Source: Phialophora verrucosa
Lineage: Eukaryota > Ascomycota > Eurotiomycetes > Chaetothyriales > Herpotrichiellaceae
Assembly: GCA_002099365.1 (NCBI GenBank)
Contig: MSED01000001.1
Coordinates: forward strand, 2,046,001-2,110,000
Length of the DNA stretch: 64,000 bases
Reading direction: 5' to 3'
This document shows, in pieces, positions 43,687 through 52,766 of this stretch (the first letter of the stretch is position 1; each line of letters begins with the position of its first letter). A program made the translations under genes and the position numbers. The notes beneath the pieces were generated by a model. It saw nothing but the letters and a program-made list of their open reading frames with translations. It was not told where the DNA came from and ran no database searches.

Positions 43687-45763
43687 CTACTTCAAATCAT
43701 ACCAGCTTTCCAACTCTCCAGAATGCAGCTTTTCCGAGTACTCCTTCTCGAGTAACTGTTCGATAGCCTTGCTTCGCACTTTGAAACGCGCCGGGAACGG
43801 CAGTGGCGCCGCGATCAGCTGAGAGCTGATTGCGTTCAAGTCGAGCGGGATTTCGCGTCCCCCGGCGTCCAGCTCGGGCAGGATGTCAAAGGTATGCAGC
43901 ATCCGCGATGTCATGGCGAACAGTGACCGCTCCGCCAAATGAATCCCCGGGCAGATACGCTTGCCACCACCATATGAGAAGTGATCTCGAGCATTCACAT
44001 CGCTGCTGTTGGCATACGCCGCCGCTGGGAGCGAGTGGTTCAAGAAGCGATCTGGGTTGAAGCGATCAGGATCCTCATACCGCGCAGGGTCGCGATGAAT
44101 CGCCCTAGAGCGCACGATCAGTTCTCCCACCGGCACGGAAAGCGAGAAAGTAATGATGTGTTACATACCATGAATTCATCCGCACCACGCAATTTTTGGG
44201 AATTCGATATCCATTATACACGTCTTCTTGGTGCGTGTAGTGCGCAAAGGCTGCATCCGTGTCAGTAAAAAGAGATCAGAGATAGAGCGGCGCGCAAGAT
44301 TGGAAGATATGGGACGCATTGACTCACCCATGGGCGCGATCGTCCTCCATCTGTGCTGTTCCTTGATGATGGCCCGGACGTATGGCAGGTTCGGCTCATC
44401 CTCCCATGTCGGAAACCGGTCAGAGCCGATGACTCGATCGAGTTCCTCGTGAGCCTTGCGCAAGGTCTCGGGGAAAGCGACCATGGCCATGATGGTGACG
44501 AGAAGGGAATTGTACGTCGTTTCCGTGCCCGTACTCAGGATCTCCGTGCAGACGACGGCCGAGTGCATTTCGCTATCCTCTTCATGGGACGATGCATTCT
44601 CCTGAAGGTCCTTCACGACTGTCGCCCGCGTCGGATACTTTTCCAGCGTCCCAAGCGTCTCGTGGTAATTGCTCAGACTGAAAGAGTCTTCCTGCTGGCG
44701 GAAATCCTCCAGTGTCTTGAGCCAGGGTTGCATGAAGCGAGGAAGGTACAAAAGCCAGGGAATCGACTCGACAAGAAACTTCCCTGGAGCCATGGCAGTG
44801 ACAAAGTTGTCCGCGACTCTTGCGAGGCTGATGACCAGGGGCTCGTCGTGCCGCTTCACGCGTCGGCCATACGCGACACTCCGCGTGACACTGAGCGTGT
44901 AGCGATATATATTCTGCCGAAAATTCTCAGGGTGGTCTTTGATATGTTTCAACGCCACGACTGCCTCGTTTTGCATGATCCAGTTGTACCCATTGCACCG
45001 GGTGGAGTTGAGGATGGCCGCAAATACCTTGCGACTCCGCTAACGAGAGAGGCTTTCTTAGCACCGGTATTGCATTATTACAGCTCCAAATCAATACTCA
45101 CTCGCCATCGTAGGCCGTACGGCATCAGCACCAGCCGCAATCCATGGCTCAGGAAATCCCCCACCACCGACGGTGGACGATGGGAATAGATGTTGGATCT
45201 GAACTTGGCGTCAGCATCTGTACCTCGAAAGAGGGCAAATTGTAGACGTATTATTACCGTTTGTCGAACATGTCTCTCGCGATTTGACCATCGTGGATAT
45301 ATACGAAGTGCTGGAGGCCGATTTTGACGTGCACAATCGGGCCATAGATTCTATCCTGAGTCAGTCTGAAGAACCCACGTTGGTGTGGACGAGGCGAGCG
45401 AATTATACTTAGACCATTCTTGCATATGAGCCCACTAGACACATCAGGTTAGTTTAGAAGAGTGATTAAAAGGAATTTGCTAGTAGATCACTCGATCGGG
45501 CGACGAGTATTCTTCATTGCTCCGACCAGGATGTGAAACACAGGAAGAATACTGACAATATGGTGCTTCGGCAGATCAAACGTCATGCCCAACAGTGGAA
45601 ACCGCCCTTTGGGCCCGGGTGGAAGAGGTGGACGGCGATATTCTCGAACAGCATAATATGCAATAAGGCCCGACACACAGAACCCTACAACGGCCAGGTG
45701 GATGTTTTGCAGCCTCCCGAATCCGGGCAAGTCCGCCAGGAAATTGAGTCTAGATGTCGCCAT
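43687..45763 (-). CDS. Cytochrome P450 monooxygenase, O-methylsterigmatocystin-oxidoreductase-like class
   Basis: Seven exons (45763-45557, 45434-45409, 45350-45258, 45198-45102, 45039-44328, 44250-44169, 44104-43687) give 544 residues. An N-terminal membrane anchor (residues about 25-43) is followed by the proline hinge P-P-L-P-P-G-P-K-G. The 26-nt exon 2 encodes W-A-H-M-Q-E-W-S, which joins to K-I-Y-G-P-I-V-H-V-K, the expected B-helix entry. The I-helix shows the acidic-Thr pair in S-T-G-T-E-T-T, the K-helix E-Q-H-R gives ExxR, and the heme motif is F-S-Y-G-G-G-K-R-I-C-P-G with C457. It is bound to the ER membrane and needs P450 reductase. The type resembles the fungal CYP620/CYP64-like families, often annotated with the OMST oxidoreductase name, so this label does not define a substrate. 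It probably hydroxylates a hydrophobic cyclic compound. Confidence 0.9.
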
Positions 45764-46087
45764 GGAGAGCAAGAATAGGGGGATGTCGTCGTGGTGAAAG
45801 ACTACACATACTTTTCAGATTCATATCTATTGTTGAAGCATTCCGAGGGTGCCTAAGCCAAGTATTACCGAAGGCTGCGAATTCCGACCTTCCACATTGT
45901 TGTCCGACCCGGTGCAGAATCTCCCTCCGGGGTAGTTCTACGACGGCACCGCTGCTCCTTGGTATACAGTCAATCGGGAGAGCGACCAAAAAGGCATTAA
46001 ACTGGATACCGCGGAAGTTCTCTAGCAAGTTTTCCTTAACTGATGCCACCTGGCTACATCCTGACGACACGAGAATGGCCCCTCGGC
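45764..46087. other. Intergenic, P450 promoter
   Basis: 324 bases between the P450 start and the end of the dienelactone hydrolase gene. Nothing recognised. Confidence 0.45.
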
Positions 46088-47069
46088 CTACTGATGGCTC
46101 CGAAAGAAGGCCTCGGCGCGAGTGAATGCTTTCTCATACTGCTCTTTGTCCTTGGGATCTTTTGCTTCTGGCCGGGCGGCAAATCCATGCTTCACCTCGG
46201 GATAAGTCTCCAGTGTAAGGTCAACGTGATACCTCGCCGCCCAGTTCTTGAGGTCTTGAGGCAGAGATTTCGGGACCATCTGGTCGTTTTCTGCAAGGCC
46301 CGCATAGACGGGAACGCCAACCCCCTCAAGATCCTCTCCAGTTACAAAACTCTATCAATGGTCATGTGTCAGCACAAGGAGCCCGGTGAAGAACCTGGTG
46401 ACTGGAAGTCTTACCGGATGGAAAGCTACGGCCACTTTCAAGGCCTCTTTTGCGAGGATAAACGCATACTTCCCGCCGAAGCAATATCCCACGCCGAAGA
46501 GGGGCAAGGCTGGGCTCTCCTCTCGGAGTGAGGTGATGACCGAGCCGAGCAGCGCTTGGATCCGGCCCTGCGGGTGCTTCTTTGTCCATTCACTGATATC
46601 CAAGGCCTTGACTTTCGCTTTTTCCTCGGGGGACCAGTCGTGGTCATCGATCGGAATGTTGGGGTTCCTCTGAAGCAGCTGAACAGGCAACCCATCGCCT
46701 TGAGGCCGCATTAATCACAGATTTGTTGAGGGACTAAAATAAATCTGCACACCTTCAAAGTAATCGGGAAGAATGGTGCGCCAGCCGCTCCTCGCGAATC
46801 GATCAGCCAGGATGTAGTTGTGTTTCGCGTGCCCAAAGCCATCAGGTAGGAGGAGCAAAACTGCTTGGTAGGTCTCACTCTCAGCAGGAGGCCGCGAGTC
46901 ATAGACTGAGACGCCGCCGATTTGATGTAATTCGCCCTGAGGCCTGTAGTCAACTGCAAATGAGAACAGTTACCACGACAAGGCCCTATAGGCATATTCT
47001 GGTGCCGCTTACAGCATACTTACCAGACCCAGGTGCCCCAGAAGAGCAGCAACCTGCAATGTTGTGCAT
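46088..47069 (-). CDS. Dienelactone hydrolase family protein
   Basis: Four exons (47069-47024, 46953-46753, 46698-46415, 46351-46088) give 264 residues. The N-terminal element A-G-C-C-S-S-G-A-P-G-S is typical of fungal members. The catalytic triad of the carboxymethylenebutenolidase fold is visible: C155 in V-G-Y-C-F-G-G-K, D200 in A-E-N-D-Q-M-V-P and H232 in V-K-H-G-F-A-A-R-P. The family opens the enol-lactone ring of dienelactones to maleylacetate in aromatic catabolism, though many fungal members act on other lactones or esters. It lies beside the P450 and not far from a maleylacetate-reductase-like gene, so the two enzymes could act in series. No ring-cleaving dioxygenase is seen in the window. 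Confidence 0.92.
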
Positions 47070-47465
47070 AGTACAATACCGTGTATAAGTTGGAGGCACC
47101 AAAGGAAAACTGTCTTGTCTGTAGAACAAGAGTCTTTCCAAGTTGTTTTCACCCAAAGCGGACTAAATAATATCTAAGGATGTCTCTTGCTCTTTTAACC
47201 CGGAGGGCCAGCGTCCGCCATGTCCGAATTCCGAGGTATATGTCAGCGAACAGGCTCATTCTGGTCCCGGTGTCAAATGAACTCAAAGGCTAGAGACTAA
47301 CATGTCTTGTAGACCGTGGATTTAAAGCCATGCCGCCGAAGGAACCTCTATGCCGCTCCGTGAGACACTTTCCAGGTACGTCTCACCCGGATAAGCAGGC
47401 TCTATGGGAGAAGAGCCGGATGTAGATGACTTCTACGATGTCCTAGAGTCCGCTATCGGGTTCAA
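47070..47465. other. Intergenic
   Basis: 396 bases upstream of the hydrolase and behind the SDR gene; no gene recognised. Confidence 0.45.
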
Positions 47466-48442
47466 TCACTTCTTGACGCGATCATCGTCCCACGCCACTA
47501 CCTGGCCTCTGATTTCCTGTGAGACCCCATCCAGGGCCAACTTCACCAATGAGGCCGCCGGTTGATCCGGGTGGAGCAAATTCCCCTGTTTGTGAGTGTC
47601 GACCAGGAAGTCGTACATGACTGGATCAAGGGTACCTTTATCTGGAGGACGAATGCGTCAGGACAAAGGGGAAAATAGACACTTTGACTGAGGCAAGTTC
47701 GCCAAAACTTACGTTGATCGCGCACAAGTTTCTGGATGCCCGTGTCCACGATGCCCGGTGTGACGCAGACGGCGGAGATGGAAGGCTCTTCGTGCGCCAG
47801 ACTGGCACACAGGTGATTCAACGCGGCCTTGCTGCAAGAGTACGCCGCCCAAGATTTTGTCTGGCGGAGAGACACTCCTGACGAGGTGAGGATGATGCGG
47901 CCGCCAGATTTGCTCAGATGCGGGAATGCTGTTTGGATCTGAACCACATCTTTTGTCAGATATTACATCCCAGTGACCAAAGGGGATTGCGACAACATGT
48001 GTAAGATAAGAAAACTACGCGCTTACGCCATGAAGAGGCCCGAAGAAGTTGATGTCAAAGGTCTTCTTCCACCCATCGACATCACCATCGCTGATCGGAC
48101 TGACGGGACCGAGGATGCCAGCATTCAGGACAACGGCTCCAAGGCTGCCAGTTCGCTGAACAGCCGTCTCCACAGCATCCTTGTTCGTCTGGCGCTGCGA
48201 TACGTCGCCCTGCACAATATGAAGCCTCAACCCGTTTTGTGCTGCAAGTTCTTCCAGCTGACTCGTCTGTAAATCGACTGCGACCACCAGGGCAACTCTT
48301 GGGTCCGCCAAAAGTAGCTTGACCGCACTCAAGCCAATTCCACTTCCCGCCCCGGTCACTATTCTGGAATAATGTATCAGTAGTAATATTCGAGGAGACT
48401 TGAACTGTCCTGCCGACATGCTCACATTGATTGCCCCGCCAT
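47466..48442 (-). CDS. Short-chain dehydrogenase/reductase
   Basis: Four exons (48442-48426, 48363-48027, 47938-47713, 47641-47466) give 251 residues. The first exon is only 17 nt (M-A-G-Q-S), joining to I-I-V-T-G-A-G-S-G-I-G, so the start would be missed without the splice. Asp after strand 2 (V-A-V-D-L-Q) suggests NAD(H). N-A-G, the catalytic S-S-G-V-S and Y-S-C-S-K follow, then T-P-G-I-V-D-T. This set and the H-K-G-T-L-D ending resemble the IRC24 / benzil-reductase-like branch. It would reduce or oxidise a ketone. The gene is the first of four minus-strand genes that run to 55.6 kb. Confidence 0.88.
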
Positions 48443-48824
48443 GCTAATAGAAGCGTGTGTCTGTGATCCGGTTTTGCAGAAAGTCGTGATACCTCTGTGC
48501 GCAGTCTCTAGGTTGCAACCTCCACGTTAATCTTCCGTCTTTGATGTCAGTGTTAGTACTGCATGATCGTTGAATACGTGGTTATATCATAAAGAATAGT
48601 ATGGAAGCTATAGTAACTGTCTACCCCGTGCATCTTCCGGCCCCAGTATATCGGACTCGAATGAGGATGCTACACGATCCACCGAGGGAATCCGCGCGCT
48701 CCCAGGACTCGGTATTGGGTGCGGAATTCCTCATTGAATCTAGCTTTACGACCCTATCACTGTATGTGGCCTGCTGTGTGGTAAACACAAGCCGTTTAGC
48801 CGTTTGCTAGAAGTGTGACTTCAA
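48443..48824. other. Intergenic
   Basis: 382 bases between two minus-strand SDR genes; no gene recognised. Confidence 0.45.
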
Positions 48825-49778
48825 TCAACTCATGAAAAACCCCCCATTCACACCCAGGCACACCCCCGTGATCCAGTTCGCCCGCGGCTCACACAAGAAT
48901 CCTACCGCGAAGGCGATTTCTTCGGGTTCCGCCATGCGAGGTGCCACCGGAGTGTTGTCTAAGAGCGGCTGAATCCCCTTCATGAACTCGGGCGGCGCAT
49001 GCTTGAAGCCGTAGGCATTTGTAGGTCCCGGGCAGATCGCGTTGACCGTACATTCGTATTCCCTGCCGAGCTCACTGAACCAGAGGGAAGAATTGGATTA
49101 GTGTTGATATAAAGCGAAAAATCAAATGCAACAACACGGCGAGGAGCTACTCACATGGCCCAGACCCTCGTGAAGCTTTCAATCATCGACTTCGTCCCAT
49201 TGTATACGGCAGCTCCTGCATAGGCTTGACGCGCTCCCACGCTGCTGATGTTGACGATCCGACTCGGTTTCCCGAGGTATGGGATGACCGCCTGGGTCAG
49301 CAGGAAAGTGCCTCGAGCGTTCAAGTTGACCTGTTTGTCCCACTGCCACAATTCGACGTTGGCGGTTCGGCACATGCTGGACACGCCTGCGTTGTTGACC
49401 AAGATGTCGATGCGCGGACCGACCAACTTGACGGCCAACTCGACTAGCTTTTTGGGCCCATCGGTCGTGCTCAAGTCGGCCTCGATGGCGATGGCGGAGG
49501 CACTTTGCGATGCCCCTGTCTTCTTGATCCGTTCCAGAGTCTCCTCAGCCTCCTCTCGAAATCCTGGTGGGTAGTTGACGATGATTCTCGCCCCTCTATC
49601 TCAGGGGTGACGGCCTGGTCAGCATAGTTTGCACGCAGGATGCCATTTGGGATGCCATGATCATGTTCCTGGAGACGGTGACTCACTTCTTTGCCAACTC
49701 GACGCATGACGCCGCACCAATCCCTCTCGAGCTTCCACTAACAAGAGCAACTTTTCCGGCGAGTGTTTCCTCAGCCAT
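48825..49778 (-). CDS. Short-chain dehydrogenase, 3-oxoacyl-ACP-reductase-like
   Basis: Three exons (49778-49687, 49595-49155, 49074-48825) give 260 residues. Motifs: G-S-S-R-G-I-G in the first exon, L-V-N-N-A-G-V-S, N-I-S-S-V-G-A with the catalytic serine, Y-N-G-T-K for the Y-xxx-K pair, then I-C-P-G-P-T-N and W-I-T-G-V-C-L-G-V-N-G-G. The N-Y residue pair after strand 2 differs from the Asp-containing NAD enzymes nearby, so cofactor use is open (NADP is common with this pattern). The family covers FabG-like reductases and versicolorin-reductase-like enzymes of secondary metabolism. It is not closely similar to the adjacent SDR, so the pair is not a tandem duplication. It lies immediately downstream of the CoA-transferase gene on the same strand. 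Confidence 0.9.
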
Positions 49779-50320
49779 GTTTCACTTGTGCCGGGAAGGA
49801 TGCTTTCTGCACAGTCCCAAGGTACGGTATGAGACACTTACTGGCTTTCTCGAGGGAGGAGAACGATATCAATTGGCAGGCAAGGTTATGGTTTCGAAAT
49901 CGATGCCCTCCAGTTTTCACTGTTCAAGATGCAAGATCTCCACATGTTCATCGTGGTCCGGGATATACTGCCACCCTTCCTCCGCAGCTCGGAGAGAGAT
50001 GTGGCAGCCGTTTTCGGCACCAGCGTCTCACCTCGATGATGTCCATTCCACAGCTCGACCTCATTCTCCGCATTTTCCGTTGTTCCCAAGGCTGTGTCGG
50101 GTTCAAAGATTCATCTGGCCTGCTGTTCCTGCCGAGGCTCTTTGCGGTTCGTCCTACATACGGGTGACAAGTTCATGGGACGCGTTTCGGCAGGCACAGT
50201 TCTCCGTTCACGCTATCACATAAACTGGGCAGGCAGACCGGTTCTTAATGCTACAAGATTGACGGTTGCAAATCGCGTCAATTCATATCTATTATCAACC
50301 ACACTGAGTCCTAATCTTAT
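49779..50320. other. Intergenic
   Basis: 542 bases between SDR start and CoA-transferase end; short frames look like chance. Confidence 0.45.
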
Positions 50321-52378
50321 CTAGTGTGCAGCATTCGTGCCGTTCTGCACCTCTTTGTAGCTAGGGATGGGCTCAAAGTCTGGATTCTTCTCGGCCGTCC
50401 ACTGGGGCAAATGATAGCCCGGCGGATAAGCACCCAGTGGAAAAGTGGTCGAGGTTTTGGTCAATTTGAACGGCGCGACGACAATCTCCACGTCATCCCA
50501 TCCCCAGGGCGCACCGTCGATGGTCTGGAAATTCTCCTTTCGAATGGCCTTTTCAAACGGCCGGTCTGCGATTAGACCTCGCACAACATGTCGGTTGATT
50601 CCGTGGGAGACGATTTCATCGTAGTGCCGCATGTGTCCGATCAACTCGGGATTTCGTGCCTTCAATTTGGCGAGCTGGCCTTCGGTGTATTTCCCATACG
50701 ATACCATCTGTAGATTGGAAGTCGCCAGGGAGCATTGGACAGTGTAGGAACCGCCATGACTGGCTCTTTGAAGGAGGGCGTGGAGAACACCACATGCCCC
50801 TGCGTGGCCGGTCCTATTCGTAAGTTAGCCATCCACCGTCTAGTCGGCCAATCCCAGCACCGGTGACGCGAGGGAGATAATAACATACAGGTAATCTGCG
50901 TTTGGTCCTGGGAAGATATGGGCTTCGTCGAATCCGTTGAAGCGGCCCACTGCCAGTCCGATTCCGACCAGCTATTGTTATAGTAGCCTCGTCAGAATCC
51001 GAGAATCCCGTGGTAATAACAGGGGAGTTTTCTTCAACTTACCGTATCGGCAATCTGAGCCCATCCCGGTCGGATCTTCCAAGGTCCTTTCCAACCATAG
51101 CAATTCTCCTGACAGTAAACGATACCTCGCTCACGTCCGGACACGAGACCGAGCACGGCATCACGGCCGAATCCTAAATGTTCCATGACCGATGGACGGT
51201 AGCCATCGATAAAGACGTCAGCATCCTTGATCAACTCCATCAGCTTCTTACGGCCCTCGAAGGTCTTGAGGTTGATGTCGACACTGATCTTGCCGATGCA
51301 GCCATCAAGTAACGTAATCGGCAGTTCGGTGTTTGTCGCACTGCTGACTCGAATGACAGTCGCTCCTAGAGCGGCACAGACACGCCCGATCGTCGGAGCC
51401 GCAATGGCTCTGGCCAACTCCAGAACCTTGATTCCAGAAAGCGGACGTCTGTCCGAGTCGTCGGGAATAGGTATGCTGTCCCAAGTGACAGGGGCCTGCT
51501 GGGAGTAAGGGTCCCTGATGAGATTGTAATAAGGCTCATCCTTGATCGCTTGGCCCTGAAAACCTGGTTAGTCTTATCCAACAGAATGATCTCAGCTATC
51601 ATACGTGGGGTGTGGCTAAAAATTCGTCTTCTTCGTAGCAGATGGTTCCCGGCACACGATAGATGTTGTTACTCCAGTCATCGAGGGTCTTGGAATCATA
51701 TTGCGCAACAATGTCCATATACATCTGCAGAATTTCGGGCCAGCTACGGTTTTTCTCGTCATGCTGAGGGACGTTGAGCATCGTCAGCAGGGGGGTTGGG
51801 TCCATATTGCCGTGCAAGGAGAACCATCTCCCATCTTTGGTTTTGTAGATATTGGTCGCAACCTGGCGGTAAAGCTCTCGTGTGCGACCGTGGTCCCATC
51901 GACCAACAGCCGCCTTCATCGGCTCAGTGCCGGAGAACCAGGCGTCATTGCTGCGCACGAACAATGCCCCAAGGCCGCACATCATCGCATGGGCGCTGTC
52001 AACTATTGTCAGGATCGAGTTTAGGGTATTAACTAAAGGCAACAGTGTTGACTCAAAAGGTGGGCCAACAACTTACACATCGATTTCCACGTCTTGTTCA
52101 ATGCCATAGCGGGCTTTCGAGATGGCATTCGCCAGTAAGCCAACATAACCACATAGTCCTGCCTGAGCTTCTGCGGCTTTCCAGGGAGTCGGATAGAATG
52201 GCTGTGTTTCGTCTCCGACAAAGCGGACGGTCGATGCCAACTTCTTGACCTCTGCAGGTGGGTCTAGACGTTCATCATTAAGGATCAAGTTGAAGATACG
52301 GGCAGCTTCTGCCTGCAAAGTATAGCCTTGTTCGTCCACTGCACCATTGGTGTCCGTTGTGGCATTGGAAATGGCCAT
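50321..52378 (-). CDS. Family III CoA-transferase (CaiB/BaiF type)
   Basis: Five exons (52378-52077, 51995-51605, 51555-51043, 50971-50889, 50813-50321) give 593 residues. The length is that of fungal members made of two CaiB-like halves. The first half includes T-P-W-K-A-A-E-A-Q-A and Q-D-V-E-I-D-V-A-H-A; the second opens with L-S-G-I-K-V-L-E-L-A-R-A-I-A-A-P, the standard start of a family III domain, and continues to D-G-Y-R-P-S-V and Y-L-T-G-H-A-G-A. The join at 50889/50813 restores the last motif. Family enzymes move CoA between carboxylic acids without ATP (formyl/oxalate, carnitine, 2-methylacyl racemases). The donor and acceptor cannot be told. In a ring-cleavage pathway it could activate the resulting acid for beta-oxidation. 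Confidence 0.92.
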
Positions 52379-52766
52379 GGTTGATAGAATGATAATAGTA
52401 ACCACAGTTTCACCCAAGCTTTTGCGAGCAAACAATGGTGTCTACGGTCATGCCCATTTGGGTCCAAAATGACTGGAGTCATATACATTTTGTATCAGGA
52501 GGGACTGTTCGGTTGTCACGGCATCGAATTCCAGGGTCACCGGCCTCGGAGGTGACTGAGGGTATCGGACTCCTGGCATGGGGTATGAGGGTTCGTCTGC
52601 ACTGGGAAAGTTGACTCCGGGGTTTTATGGGCCTTCAATTGCTTCCTAGAGGCTTGCTTGACCCTGATTCAACGCGGTCTCCGTCCGAAACATGCCAGCA
52701 ACAGCCTATCAATTTATTTTTTCTTCTCACTAGGAAAATGACGGACAGATTCGTGGCGGAGGAACA
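52379..52766. other. Intergenic
   Basis: 388 bases upstream of the CoA-transferase and behind the regulator gene. No gene recognised. Confidence 0.45.

Noticed and set aside
44353..45189. 278-codon plus-strand frame
   Set aside because: Antisense to the P450 exon with I-helix and K-helix; no family features of its own.
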